Of a stretch of 64,000 nucleotides of DNA, positions 33,868 to 42,700 are shown one piece after another. The notes beneath the pieces were generated by a model. The model did not search any database. It saw nothing but the letters and a program-made list of their open reading frames with translations, and had not been told where the DNA came from. Origin of the DNA: UBA1660 sp964462035 (GTDB lineage: Bacteria > Myxococcota_A > Polyangia > Polyangiales > Houyiibacteriaceae); contig CAYXAP010000008.1 in the NCBI GenBank assembly GCA_964462035.1, forward strand, positions 160,792-224,791, in the 5' to 3' direction. Both the position numbers and the translations under genes were made by a program. Numbering within the stretch: the first letter of the stretch is position 1; every line of letters begins with the position of its first letter.

Positions 33868-35691
33868 TCAGTACTCGAGGTCGGCGTGGTCGATCACCCA
33901 CCGATGCAGCTCCTCGCCCGCCTCGTCGATGACGATGGCCGTGAGCGTGTCGGGCGTGGCGTCGAGGATCACGTAGTTGTTCTCGCGGACGCAGAAGCGC
34001 TGGTTCGGCTCGGTCGGGCAGCCCGGGTCGCGGGGCGCGAGCGCCGAAGGCGACGAGCTCAGCTCGGGGATCGCGTAGCCCTCCGCGCGCAGGTTCATCC
34101 GGAAGTTCGTGCGGTGGATGTCGCCGCTCAGGAAGACCACGCCCTCGACGCCCGCGTCGTGCATCCGCTGGTGGAGCGCGTTGCGTGCCGCATCGAAAGC
34201 GGCCCACGAGTCGAGGCTGCCGTGCTCGGTGAAGCGGCTGCCGCACGCGAGCAGCTTGAAGGGCGCGTCGGACTCGGCCACGCCGCTGATGAGCCAGTCG
34301 AGCTGCGTCTGGCCGACCGGACCGCCGCTCATCGGGAGCGAGGGCGGGTCGCTCGCGAGGGTGCAGCGGGAACCATCGTCGCCGACATCCGGTCGGTACA
34401 TCCGGCAGTCGAGCGCGAAGATCTCCACCGGCCCCTCGCGGTGACGGAAGAAGACACCGGGCGTACCGGCGAGGCCATAGCTCGGGTTCGCCCAGTACTC
34501 CCGGAAGCCACGCAGCGCGTGCTCCGGCCGCGCGCACGCGCCGTGCGAGTTGTTGGCCAGGAAGTCGTGGTCGTCCCAGATGGCGAGGGTGGGCACCGTC
34601 GCCTGCAGGTTTGCGCGTTCGGGAATGGTCCGCAGCAGCCGGTACTGCCAACGGTGTGCGTCGACGTACTGGGCGTTGCCGTAGTGGTTGTCGCCGACGA
34701 AGAAGTAGAGGTCGAGGTCGTCGGCCGCCGCTTGGGTGAACACGGGCGAGGGCCGCGGCTGACTGCAGCTCCCGAAGCCCATCCGGAAGTGGTCACGCTC
34801 CCCGGGGAACGCGGCCCGAACCCGACGCGCCGGCTGCGTGGTGTCTCCGGCGACCTCCACGCGGAAGAAGTAGTCGCGCCCGGGCTCCAAGCCCGCGACT
34901 TGCAGCACGGCCGTGTAGTCGGTGTCCGGACCGGGCTGGGCCCAGTCGACCAGCACGCCGTCGCTCAGGTCCTCGCTCTCCCCGACCCGAAGCCCGACGT
35001 TGCGGGTCGCATCCGCGCGCACCCAGATCTTCGCGCCGTTCGCGAGCGGCGCGCCATGCATCGGCCCGTGCGTCAGCGTTCGGTCGTCCCAGCAGCTGCG
35101 GCACTCCTGGTGCAGGCCCTCCGGGTCGGTCCACGAGATCACCTCGTTCGCCGAGCTGCCCGTGCCGATGTGCACTCCGATGGTGTCGTTGCAGTAGACG
35201 GGCTCACCGTCGAAGCGCAGGTGCATGCACTCGGGCGTCCACCGGTCGTTGTCCGTCGCGGGGTCCGATCGACTGCGGATGACCACCCGGTCGACGGCCG
35301 AGCGAGGGATGTCCACACCCTCGAAGTGCAGCTCGTCTACCAACCCGACCTGTCGGTCGTCGACCTGGGGCGTGTCGGGGTGGAAGCAGTCGGTCTCCGT
35401 CAGACAGACCTCGATCCCGTCGTCCGTGCCGGCGGTGTCCCCAGTGCCGGTTCGCAGGGAGACCGTCAGAGTGCCGATGATGTCGGGGAACGTGGCCGGG
35501 TCGGGCTCCGGCGCCGGCACGAGCCCACCCGCGCCCATGTCGACCGGGGCGCTCGAGTCGCCGGGCATCTCCGCGTCGACGGGATCCACGTCCGCGTCGC
35601 TGCGACCGCCGAGATCCGTCCGTCCGCTGTCGCCCACCGTGCCGTCCGAGCACGCGACGAGCCCGAGGCACAACACCATCCAAAAGCGCAT
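33868..35691 (-). CDS. PhoD-like phosphatase/phosphodiesterase lipoprotein
   Basis: 607 residues with lipoprotein signal MRFWMVLCLGLVAC (lipobox LVAC, Cys14) and an Asp/Pro linker to about residue 60. Residues about 65-170 form a beta domain with PLAT-like flavour (IIGTLTVSLRTGTG). The metallophosphatase part follows with PhoD-family motifs: FFVGDNHYGN (about 328-337), IWDDHDFLANNS (about 368), and FLSGDIHRTN (about 519-528). These coordinate the iron/calcium cluster of PhoD enzymes that cleave phosphodiesters. Probably a surface phosphatase for phosphate scavenging; no Pho box looked for. It is downstream of the retron cluster on the same strand, separated by 141 bases. Confidence 0.85.
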   Translation of the reverse strand: MRFWMVLCLGLVACSDGTVGDSGRTDLGGRSDADVDPVDAEMPGDSSAPVDMGAGGLVPAPEPDPATFPDIIGTLTVSLRTGTGDTAGTDDGIEVCLTETDCFHPDTPQVDDRQVGLVDELHFEGVDIPRSAVDRVVIRSRSDPATDNDRWTPECMHLRFDGEPVYCNDTIGVHIGTGSSANEVISWTDPEGLHQECRSCWDDRTLTHGPMHGAPLANGAKIWVRADATRNVGLRVGESEDLSDGVLVDWAQPGPDTDYTAVLQVAGLEPGRDYFFRVEVAGDTTQPARRVRAAFPGERDHFRMGFGSCSQPRPSPVFTQAAADDLDLYFFVGDNHYGNAQYVDAHRWQYRLLRTIPERANLQATVPTLAIWDDHDFLANNSHGACARPEHALRGFREYWANPSYGLAGTPGVFFRHREGPVEIFALDCRMYRPDVGDDGSRCTLASDPPSLPMSGGPVGQTQLDWLISGVAESDAPFKLLACGSRFTEHGSLDSWAAFDAARNALHQRMHDAGVEGVVFLSGDIHRTNFRMNLRAEGYAIPELSSSPSALAPRDPGCPTEPNQRFCVRENNYVILDATPDTLTAIVIDEAGEELHRWVIDHADLEY

Positions 35692-35832
35692 GTCCCAAGA
35701 TACAGCAAGGACCGGGCCGGCCGCCCAGCGAGCCGAAACGGCGCATTCGCCGGGTCAGCCGCGGTCTGTAGTCCGCACTTCGCGGCCGGGGCCGCTCGCC
35801 ACTTGATCACTGCGGGGCTCGGTCCGCAGCGC

Positions 35833-36276
35833 TCAGCTCTGGTAACCGTCCTCGATGAGCTGCCGACGAATGCGCGCGAACGCCGCCCTGGCCGCGTCCT
35901 CGCTCTCGTAGCTCTCCTGCACCTCGGTCTTCAGGCTCGAGCCGTCGACGGAGAGCGAGAGCGTGATCGAGCGTCCCGCTTCCTTCAGCTTCAGCGACGC
36001 CTCGTAGCTCTCCGGCTCGGGCGGCGGTTCGGGCGCCGCGGCTGGCGCACCCCCACCCCCGGCGACGTCCGCGTAGCCCTTCTTACGCTTCTTCGCCGCC
36101 TGCTTCTCGAGCTCGGCGAGCGCGGCGTCGTCCGTGCCGTAGCTCTTGGTCTTGCTCTGGCCGTTGGTGCCGATGCGGCCCCAGTTCGTGTGCAGCTCGC
36201 CGCCCTCGACGCGGCCCCGCCAGAACTTGGCCGAAGAGCCGTCCTCGAACTCCAGGTGCACGTTCCACTCAGCCAT
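35833..36276 (-). CDS. Small tandem WGR-domain protein of retron locus
   Basis: 147 residues from ATG 36276 (the frame runs to 36300, but the ATG at 36276 begins five bases before the RT stop TGA and gives the WGR start MAEWNVHLEFEDGSS). First WGR domain at about residues 1-72: FWRGRVEGGELHTNWGRIGTNGQSKTKSYG, then AALAELEKQAAKKRKKGYADV, the full consensus with Trp-Gly-Arg. An Ala/Pro linker leads to a second repeat (about 92-147, EASLKLKEAGRSITLSLSV, ending AARAAFARIRRQLIEDGYQS) that keeps the C-terminal helix but lacks the WGR residues. WGR domains bind nucleic-acid ends in PARPs. Its tight overlap with the RT gene suggests it handles the msDNA. Last gene of the retron operon. Confidence 0.85.
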   Translation of the reverse strand: MAEWNVHLEFEDGSSAKFWRGRVEGGELHTNWGRIGTNGQSKTKSYGTDDAALAELEKQAAKKRKKGYADVAGGGGAPAAAPEPPPEPESYEASLKLKEAGRSITLSLSVDGSSLKTEVQESYESEDAARAAFARIRRQLIEDGYQS

Positions 36277-37603
36277 CGGTGCCTCCCTCGGTCTCGCCAT
36301 TCCCGCCGAGCGCCGCGAGGCGCTCGAGGAACGCCCGCCCCTTCGCAGGATCGGTCATGTAGACGTAGGCGGCCCAGCCGCGGAGCTGGTCGAGGCTCTC
36401 GCCTTCGCCCGGTCGGCCGAGCTCGCGGTTCTTGATCGCGGCGCGCAGCTTCCGCCGTACCCGTCGCGGAACCCGCGCAGCGGGCGCGTCGTCGCCGGCG
36501 CCGTTCACCACGAGACCGGTGACCTTCTGCCGCGAGCCGGAGCGCATCACGCGGGTCTTCTCCGGGTGAACCTCGAAGCCCTCTTCCCGAACGATCTGGC
36601 CCACCAGGCGAAAGAGCGAGCCGATCGGCGGCTGGGAGCGCTCGTGATGGCTGAAGGTCAGGTCGTCGGCGTAGCGCGTGTAGCGAAGGCCCATCTTGCG
36701 AGCGAGCCCGGCCAAGCGCAGGTCGAGCCGCAGGCTGATCGCGTTCGTGATCGACGGGCTCGTCGGCGCCCCCTGCGGCAGGCTCCGGGGGCCGGTCGCC
36801 ACGTACCAGGTCTTGCCGTCGAGCTCGATCTCTTCGCGCGGCGACTCGGTGCAGAGCATCGCGAGCAACGTCGCGACCTGCTCCCCGTAGCCGGCCTTTC
36901 GGAAGAGCCCTTTCACCCGCGGGGTCGTGATGGTCGGGTAGAAGTCGCGAAGGTCGAGCTTCACCACGACCCGCGCGCCCGCGTGGGCCTCGGCGTTGGT
37001 GACGATGCTCCGGCCGGGGAGGAAGCCGTGCGCCGCGCCGTGGACCGGGAGGTGGTCGGTGATCTCCCGAACGATCCAGCGCTGCACTTCCTTGAGCTGC
37101 GGCTTGGGCTCGCTGATCAGCCGACGCCGTCCGTCGCGCTTGGGCACGGTCCAGCGCCGGTAGTGCGTCCCGCTGTCGACCTCACGGTGATACGCGAGCC
37201 AACGCATCGTGGGCACGCTGATGCCGAGCGCTTCGGCGAGCGCGCTCGCGTCCGCGATCTCCGGGAGCGCGTTGTCGGCGAGCCGCTCCTCGCGGCCGTC
37301 GATGTCGTAACGGTCGTAGTCGGGAGTGTCGTGATAGAAGACGCCGCGGCCGAGATGGACCACGTGGGCCTTCTTGTAGGCCTGCCAGGCGTGCTTTCGG
37401 AGGAGCCGACGCACACGCCGCTCTTCGTCGCGCCGCGCCTTGTAGGCCTTCTTCTCGGCCTTGGAGAGGCTCGCGTAGTCGACCTCTTCGATGAGCTGTC
37501 GGCGCTCGAGCTCCCGATGGATCCAGGCCTCGATGCCGCCCGCTTCGGCGATGCCCTTCCACTCCGGGAGGGCGGGCTCGGTGCTGTCGTGGGAATCGGT
37601 CAT
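36269..37603 (-). CDS. Retron-type reverse transcriptase
   Basis: 444 residues. It makes msDNA from the adjacent msr-msd RNA, starting from the 2'-OH of the branching G. A 150-residue N-terminal extension, common in the long myxobacterial RTs, precedes the RT domain. Visible motifs: NAEAH (203-207, retron NAxxH region X), KLDLRDFYPTI (215-225), LPQGAPTSPSITNAI (275-289), catalytic YADDLTFS (311-318, with two Asp) and VTGLVVN (361-367, retron VTG motif). All catalytic positions are intact. ATG 37603 is preceded by the a2 arm of the RNA. The downstream WGR gene overlaps it. Function as defence element is inferred from class. Confidence 0.97.
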   Translation of the reverse strand: MTDSHDSTEPALPEWKGIAEAGGIEAWIHRELERRQLIEEVDYASLSKAEKKAYKARRDEERRVRRLLRKHAWQAYKKAHVVHLGRGVFYHDTPDYDRYDIDGREERLADNALPEIADASALAEALGISVPTMRWLAYHREVDSGTHYRRWTVPKRDGRRRLISEPKPQLKEVQRWIVREITDHLPVHGAAHGFLPGRSIVTNAEAHAGARVVVKLDLRDFYPTITTPRVKGLFRKAGYGEQVATLLAMLCTESPREEIELDGKTWYVATGPRSLPQGAPTSPSITNAISLRLDLRLAGLARKMGLRYTRYADDLTFSHHERSQPPIGSLFRLVGQIVREEGFEVHPEKTRVMRSGSRQKVTGLVVNGAGDDAPAARVPRRVRRKLRAAIKNRELGRPGEGESLDQLRGWAAYVYMTDPAKGRAFLERLAALGGNGETEGGTDG

Positions 37604-37623
37604 CTCGCGTCGACTCGACGAGA

Positions 37624-37927
37624 GAACGAATGTGACGAGAGATAAAAAGTGGAGGAAAGGCCGGGCCGCTACCTGCTCACATGGGACACGGTAGGCTCAC
37701 CGGTTGGCCCGGGGGAGGGGGTATCCCCGCTACCCCTAAACCTCGGTAGCGCGGTTGGCCCAGCTAGGGGTGGCGGGGATACCCCCTCCCCCGAGGCCAA
37801 CCACGAACAGCCTACCTTGTGGAGAATGACGAAGTGTCGTGCCAGGGCGGCGCTACGCCGCCCGAGTGCCGAAGCACTGGCTAACAACCCGACCTTCCCT
37901 CCGGAAAGCTCTCGTCGACTATCGTTC
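37624..37927 (-). ncRNA. Retron msr-msd non-coding RNA
   Basis: Read on the minus strand. a1 (37927-37909) and a2 (37641-37624) are inverted repeats: GACGAGAG matches exactly, GAACGA matches exactly, with a small mismatched centre. Next to a1 comes msr with a UUCG-looped stem AGTGC-TTCG-GCACT (37878-37865), an 8-bp stem GGGCGGCG/CGCCGCCC (37863-37845) and a small stem at 37840-37829. msd is a very long hairpin (see separate entry). The branching G is probably the G at the end of a1 (GAGAG|C). The msDNA should run from about 37642 to about 37820, roughly 160-180 nt, close to msDNA Mx162. No protein frame in this region is supported. It lies between WHSWIM and RT genes. Confidence 0.92.
37690..37816 (-). 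repeat. msd stem-loop (long inverted repeat)
   Basis: Outer arms GGTAGGCT (37690-37697) and AGCCTACC (37809-37816) pair over 8 bp. After a 4/6-nt internal loop, the main stem pairs 37702-37738 with 37765-37802: GGTTGGCC, then a one-base bulge at 37794, then about 21 bp G/C-rich pairs, a G.T wobble, then ACCCCTA. The apical loop is 26 bases (37739-37764). About 36 bp is perfect. G-runs of five occur on the cDNA strand (GGGGGAGGGGG). Confidence 0.9.
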
Positions 37928-37952
37928 GTTCGTTTCTAGTCGTCCCCCCAAC

Positions 37953-39758
37953 TCATCCGCCAGCCTCCGCGGCGGTCGCGTCGATGAAGCCTCGATCCGC
38001 GAGTCGGTCGAGGCGGCGAAAGTACTCGATCCGAGCGTCTTCCGCCGTGCCAAAGAGGAGTCGCTGGAATCGCGCGGACTCGTCGTGCCGCCCCCAACGA
38101 ATGCGCACCTGCGTATCGTCGAGGCTGACGCGCGCGAGCACGCTCCCCTCGTCGTCGCGCATCAGCAGCGTCCGCGTCTCCGCGCGGATGAGCTTGCGCC
38201 CTTCCTCGGTCAGTCGCGCCGCCTCCAGCTCCTTGCGCTGGCGCGCGTAGCTGAGCCGCAGCGCGATCATCGGGGCGGTCGGCCCTTCCTTGAGGCCGGA
38301 GCGCCGGAACTGTCGGCTCGTGCACGATGCGTCGACGGTTCGCCCTTCGCGATCGATCGTGAAGCTCGTCTTGTAGGTTCGGCGCGCGCGTCGGTCCTCG
38401 ACCTCGCCCTCGATGCGGAAGCCCTCCGCACCGAGGTCGTGGGCCTTGAGGATCCGAACCTGCCCTTCGACCGCCAAGAGGCGGTGCGCCTCTTCCTCGA
38501 TCACATCGCGGTAACGCAGGCGCTCGGCATCGAGCGGCTCCGCGAGCAGCGAGCGGTGTCGGTACCGGCCCGAGCCGATCTCGTGGGTCACCAGCCCGCG
38601 CTGGATCTCCGCGAGAAGGGCGGCGCGCATGTCCTCACGCGACGCGCCGGTGTCGGCCTCGAGCTCGTCGAGGGTCGCGGGGCCCTTCTCCAGCCGCGCG
38701 AGCGCACGCTCCCGGAGCCCCTGGTCGAGGTCCGGCGGCACGAGCAGGTCGAAGCTGCCGATGCCCGCCCAGCCGCGGTCGGTCCAGCCACTGAGCGCGA
38801 GCGTCAGCGTACAGTCGCCGAGGTCGAGCTCGTAGAAGACCGGCAGCCCGGGCCCCGAGGGATGGACCCGGACCGAGCGCAGGTGCGCCAGCAGCGGCGA
38901 GAGCACCAGCAATCGCCGACGGCCCCACGTGCGCACGATGCGCGGCGCACCCTCGTAGGTCGGGCCCGTCGCCTCGATGACCTCGTCCCAGGGCTCGAGC
39001 ACCATCCGCGGCACCTGACCGGGCACCAGCTCCCAGCGAAGGGCGCGCGGCGCCGTCTTCGCCCGCCGCATGCGCAGGGTGTAGAGCAGGTTGTAGAAGT
39101 CGACTGGCGCGAGCTCGAACGAGGGCGCCGGCAGCGTCGAGGCCGCTTCGACCTGCGTGAACGCCCGGAGCCAACGCTCCGGTACGGGCAGCTCGCGCTC
39201 CTCGACGTCGTCGCCGGCGGGGCCGAGCGCGAGCGTGGTGTTCTGATGGTGCCGCAGCCCGCCGAGCGTCTCGAGGAGCGAGTCGCCCACGGGCAGATGG
39301 GTGGTCCCCGGCGTCTGCTCGCTCGCCTCGAAGGCGCGCCCTGCGTGGAGGACCAACCGCGCGTGCATCGACTCGTCGCCGGAGAGCGCCTCGAAGGTGA
39401 GGCCATCGTCCGACACGGTGACCAACGGATCGAGCGGCGCCTCGGTCTGCGTGGCATCGCCGAGCTTCTCCTCGAGGAAGGCCTTCTGCGCTTCCCAGAG
39501 CTCCTTGGTCGCCCGCTTCCCCTGCTTGAGCAGGAAGGCGAGGTAGTCGCTCCGGTCGGACGCGCGGCGGCGGAGGTCGGACTGGACGATGCGTCCGAAG
39601 ACCGTCAGCGCGTCGCGCACCACGTCGGGTCGGGCGAGCGTCGCCGTGAGCCTCGGCTCGCCGCGGTGGGCGTCGGTGCCCAGGCGGAGACGCGCACCCT
39701 CGCCCGTCTCCTCGAAGACGGCGTCCGTCGCCGCGCGGATGCGAACGTCCACGGTCAT
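37953..39758 (-). CDS. WHSWIM-type retron accessory protein with degenerate SWIM and C-terminal WGR
   Basis: 601 residues. N-terminal alpha/beta region without known family (about 1-340). A winged helix lies at about 345-405 (LRERALARLEKGPATLDELEADTGASREDMRAAL, then LVTHEIGSGRYRHRSL). The SWIM-like segment (about 465-500) reads TVDASCTSRQFRRSGLKEGPTAPMIALRL; compared with the consensus CxCx(n)CxH it keeps only Cys479, with Ser481, Thr494 and Pro496 in the other ligand places. At 540-592 is a WGR-like domain (ARVSLDDTQVRIRWGRHDE, then ARIEYFRRLDRLADRGFID). It begins with ATGA overlap to the HEAT gene stop. Winged helix plus SWIM fits the WHSWIM component I recall from type XIII retrons. Confidence 0.85.
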   Translation of the reverse strand: MTVDVRIRAATDAVFEETGEGARLRLGTDAHRGEPRLTATLARPDVVRDALTVFGRIVQSDLRRRASDRSDYLAFLLKQGKRATKELWEAQKAFLEEKLGDATQTEAPLDPLVTVSDDGLTFEALSGDESMHARLVLHAGRAFEASEQTPGTTHLPVGDSLLETLGGLRHHQNTTLALGPAGDDVEERELPVPERWLRAFTQVEAASTLPAPSFELAPVDFYNLLYTLRMRRAKTAPRALRWELVPGQVPRMVLEPWDEVIEATGPTYEGAPRIVRTWGRRRLLVLSPLLAHLRSVRVHPSGPGLPVFYELDLGDCTLTLALSGWTDRGWAGIGSFDLLVPPDLDQGLRERALARLEKGPATLDELEADTGASREDMRAALLAEIQRGLVTHEIGSGRYRHRSLLAEPLDAERLRYRDVIEEEAHRLLAVEGQVRILKAHDLGAEGFRIEGEVEDRRARRTYKTSFTIDREGRTVDASCTSRQFRRSGLKEGPTAPMIALRLSYARQRKELEAARLTEEGRKLIRAETRTLLMRDDEGSVLARVSLDDTQVRIRWGRHDESARFQRLLFGTAEDARIEYFRRLDRLADRGFIDATAAEAGG

Positions 39759-42700
39759 GACGCATGCCCTTCCGCGAGCCGGCGACGTCGGCGCTGAAGC
39801 CGCCGCAGCGACCGATAGGCCGCCGCCCGCACCTCGTCCTCGGAATCGTTGTCGACCACGCCCGCCAGCGTCTGCTCCGCGTCCGCCGCGGCCTCGCCGC
39901 CGAGTCGGCCGAGCGCCTGGATCGCCGCGAGGCGCTCTTCGCTCTTCCCCGCTTCGGCAGCCAGCGCGAGCATCGCCGGCACGGGCACGCCGCCCAGCAT
40001 GACCGGCACCGCCAGCTGACGGGTCCGCGTGCCACGATAGAGGCTGGCCTCGTCGCTTCCTCGCAATGCCGCCACGATCGGCGCGGCGGCCGCGCCGTCG
40101 ACCTTGCCGCTCTCGAGGAGCGCGCGGCCCGCGTCCGTCCCCGCGAGCGCCTCGCCGGCCAGCGCGCGCACGTCGCGGCTGTCGTCGAAGATGGCCTCGC
40201 CGAGCGTGTCGTCACCGGCGCTCTTCGCGAGATGGCGCAACGCCTCGCGACGCACCGCCGACTCCACTGCGTCGTCGTCGACCAGCGCGCGCGCCGCCGC
40301 CGCGCCGTCCGCGCCGAGCGTCGTCGCCGCCCAGAGCAGGGCCTCGAGCGCCTGCTGGATCGCCGCCCGGTCGCTCACGTCGTGGGCCTTTGCCCGTGCC
40401 CGCTCGAGCGCCGCCGCCACGTCCTTGGCGAGGTCCGCGGACCGCTCCGGCTGAGCACCCACGATCCACGCGGCCTCGGCCCACACCGCCGGCGAATCGC
40501 TGGCGAGCAGGGTCCGAAGAGCCGCGGCCGGCGACGCGTGGCGACGAACCAGCCCTCGGCGCAGCGTCGCGCGGACGGCGCCCTCGCGGATACTCACCAG
40601 GCTGTTGGCCAGCGTCTCCGGGTCGCCGTGCCGCACCAGGAAGCCCGCGCCACGCGCCTGGAGACGCCCATCGTTGCTCTGCAGCGCGTGCAAGCTCGTG
40701 CGCGTGCGGTCCTCCGGGAAGATGCGCTCGAGCGCGGTGAGCGCTTCGCCCGCCAACGGCGAGTCGTGCACGAGCGCCGCCAGCACGTCCTCGGACTCCG
40801 GCGCGCCCAGGATGGCGAGCTCACCGATGGCTGCCCGCCGCACACGGTCGTCCTCGAGCGCGTCGTTCGCCTGTCGCTCGAGCAGCTCGCGGGAGCGCGC
40901 GTCGCCCGCCTCGCGCAGGCCGGTGAGCCCGGCGAGGCGTAGCGGAACGAGCGTCTCGGTACCGAGGCGCTCGAGCTCCGTGCGGACCTCGTCGCGGACC
41001 GGGGCGTCCTCCGGCAGGTGCTTCAGCAGCCGGCCGTACGCTCGAGCCACGAAAGGGGCGAGCGCCGCGTCCTCGGGCTCGAGCTCGGCGCTCTCGTCGA
41101 GGAAGACGCGCAGCTCGTCGACCGCGCGCGGGTCACCGAGATCACCGAGCGCCAACACCGCTCGGGTCCGCTCCTCTTGCTGACCCGCGACGAGCACGAG
41201 CAGCAACGCCTGCAGCGCCTCGGGCCGCTGCCGCGCCGCGAGTCCGATCGCCGCCGGCAGGACCATCTCCCGCCGACCGCGCTTCAACGTGGAGGCGAGC
41301 GCATCGAGGCGCGCACCTTCCACGTGCTCGACGCGGAACGCGAGCGTCTCGCAGGCTGCGACGCGCACCTCTTCGACGCGGTCACCGAGCAGCTCCGCGA
41401 GCACCTCTTCGGCGCCTTCGGCGTCCACGTCGCGCAGCAGGTTCGCGACCTGCAGGCGCACGTCCGGATGCGGGCTCGCCATCAGCTCCCGGAGCCACCG
41501 GAGGAGGGTCGCCTCGTGGAAGCGTCGGCGCGTGCGCCCGTCGGCGAGCCGCTGAACGCCAGCCGCGTCGTCGGTGGCGATCGACGTGAGCGCCGCCAGT
41601 GCCAGCCCGCGCGCGCCCGCGTCTTCTTCGCCGGCCACCTCGAGCAATACGGGGCCCACGGCGTCACTCCCGATGCGGCCGAGTGCGCCGATCAGGGCGC
41701 GACGGTCCGCGGTCTGATCCGGGTCGTCCTGCAGCCGCTGCGCCACCGCGTGCGCCGCGGACGCCGCCACCTCGGCCTCGCCCGGGCGCGCGTGGGAGAG
41801 CTCCACCAGCGCTTCGAGCGCGTGGTGCGCGATGGTGCCGCGCTCGCTTCGCAGCAGCCCGCCGAGCACGTCGACCGTTCGTGGATCGCCCCGCCGCGCG
41901 AGGGCCGCCGCCGCCTTGAGCCGCAGGTCCTCGTGCGAGCTCTCCATCGCCCGCGTGAGCGCCTGCTTCACCCGGTCGTCGGTGGAGTCGACCAAGCGAT
42001 CGACCACCGCCAGCCGCACGTCGGCGTAGCTGCTCCCGAGGGCGACGATGAAGGGCTCGGCGCTGCCGGCTTCGTAGAGTCTCGGCAACACCACCAGCGC
42101 GTGCTTGCGCACCTCGGGAACCGCCGCGTCGATGGCGCGACGGATCCGCGCCGCGGCGTCGTCGCTGCCTCCCTGCGCCGCTTCCCAGAGCGCGTCGACA
42201 GCGGCCTTGCCCACGTCGGCCGAGCGCGAGTCCAGCATCAGCGAGAGCGGCTCGAGCGACCCCTCGTCGTAGAGGCTCCGCAGACCGGCCACCGCCGCGC
42301 GTCGCACCAAGTGGTTCGGGTCGTTCAGCGACTGCCGGACCACCGGAAGCACGACCTGACGACCGACGTCCTCGGCGCTCGCGAGCTCGGCCAGGCGACC
42401 GAGGCTGTCGCGCCGCACCCGGTGCGTCTGGTCCTCCTCGCCAGCCGCCGGCGCCTGGCGGACCAGACCGACGTAGGTACCGAAGGCGAGCCGCCGATGC
42501 TCCTCGAAGCTCTCCTCGGCCGCCGGAGCTGCGCGCCCCCGCGCGCCACCCACGAACGAGAGCACCTCCAGCACTCGCTCGGTGCCCTCGGGCGCCGGCT
42601 CCCGCGAACGGCGCGTGAAGAGCCCTCGGACCCAACCCTTTCGGGGCGGCTGTTGCTCCTCCGACTCCCAGTTGGTGTGCGGGATGCGGAGCTCCTGGCT

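Noticed and set aside
37702..37802. Inverted repeat as transposon ends, attachment site or terminator
   Set aside because: No transposase or direct target repeats; a1/a2 and the adjacent RT identify it as a retron msd.
37649..37939. Small plus-strand ORF across the retron RNA
   Set aside because: It is encoded by the cDNA-strand of the msd hairpin; the inverted repeats explain the sequence better than a protein.
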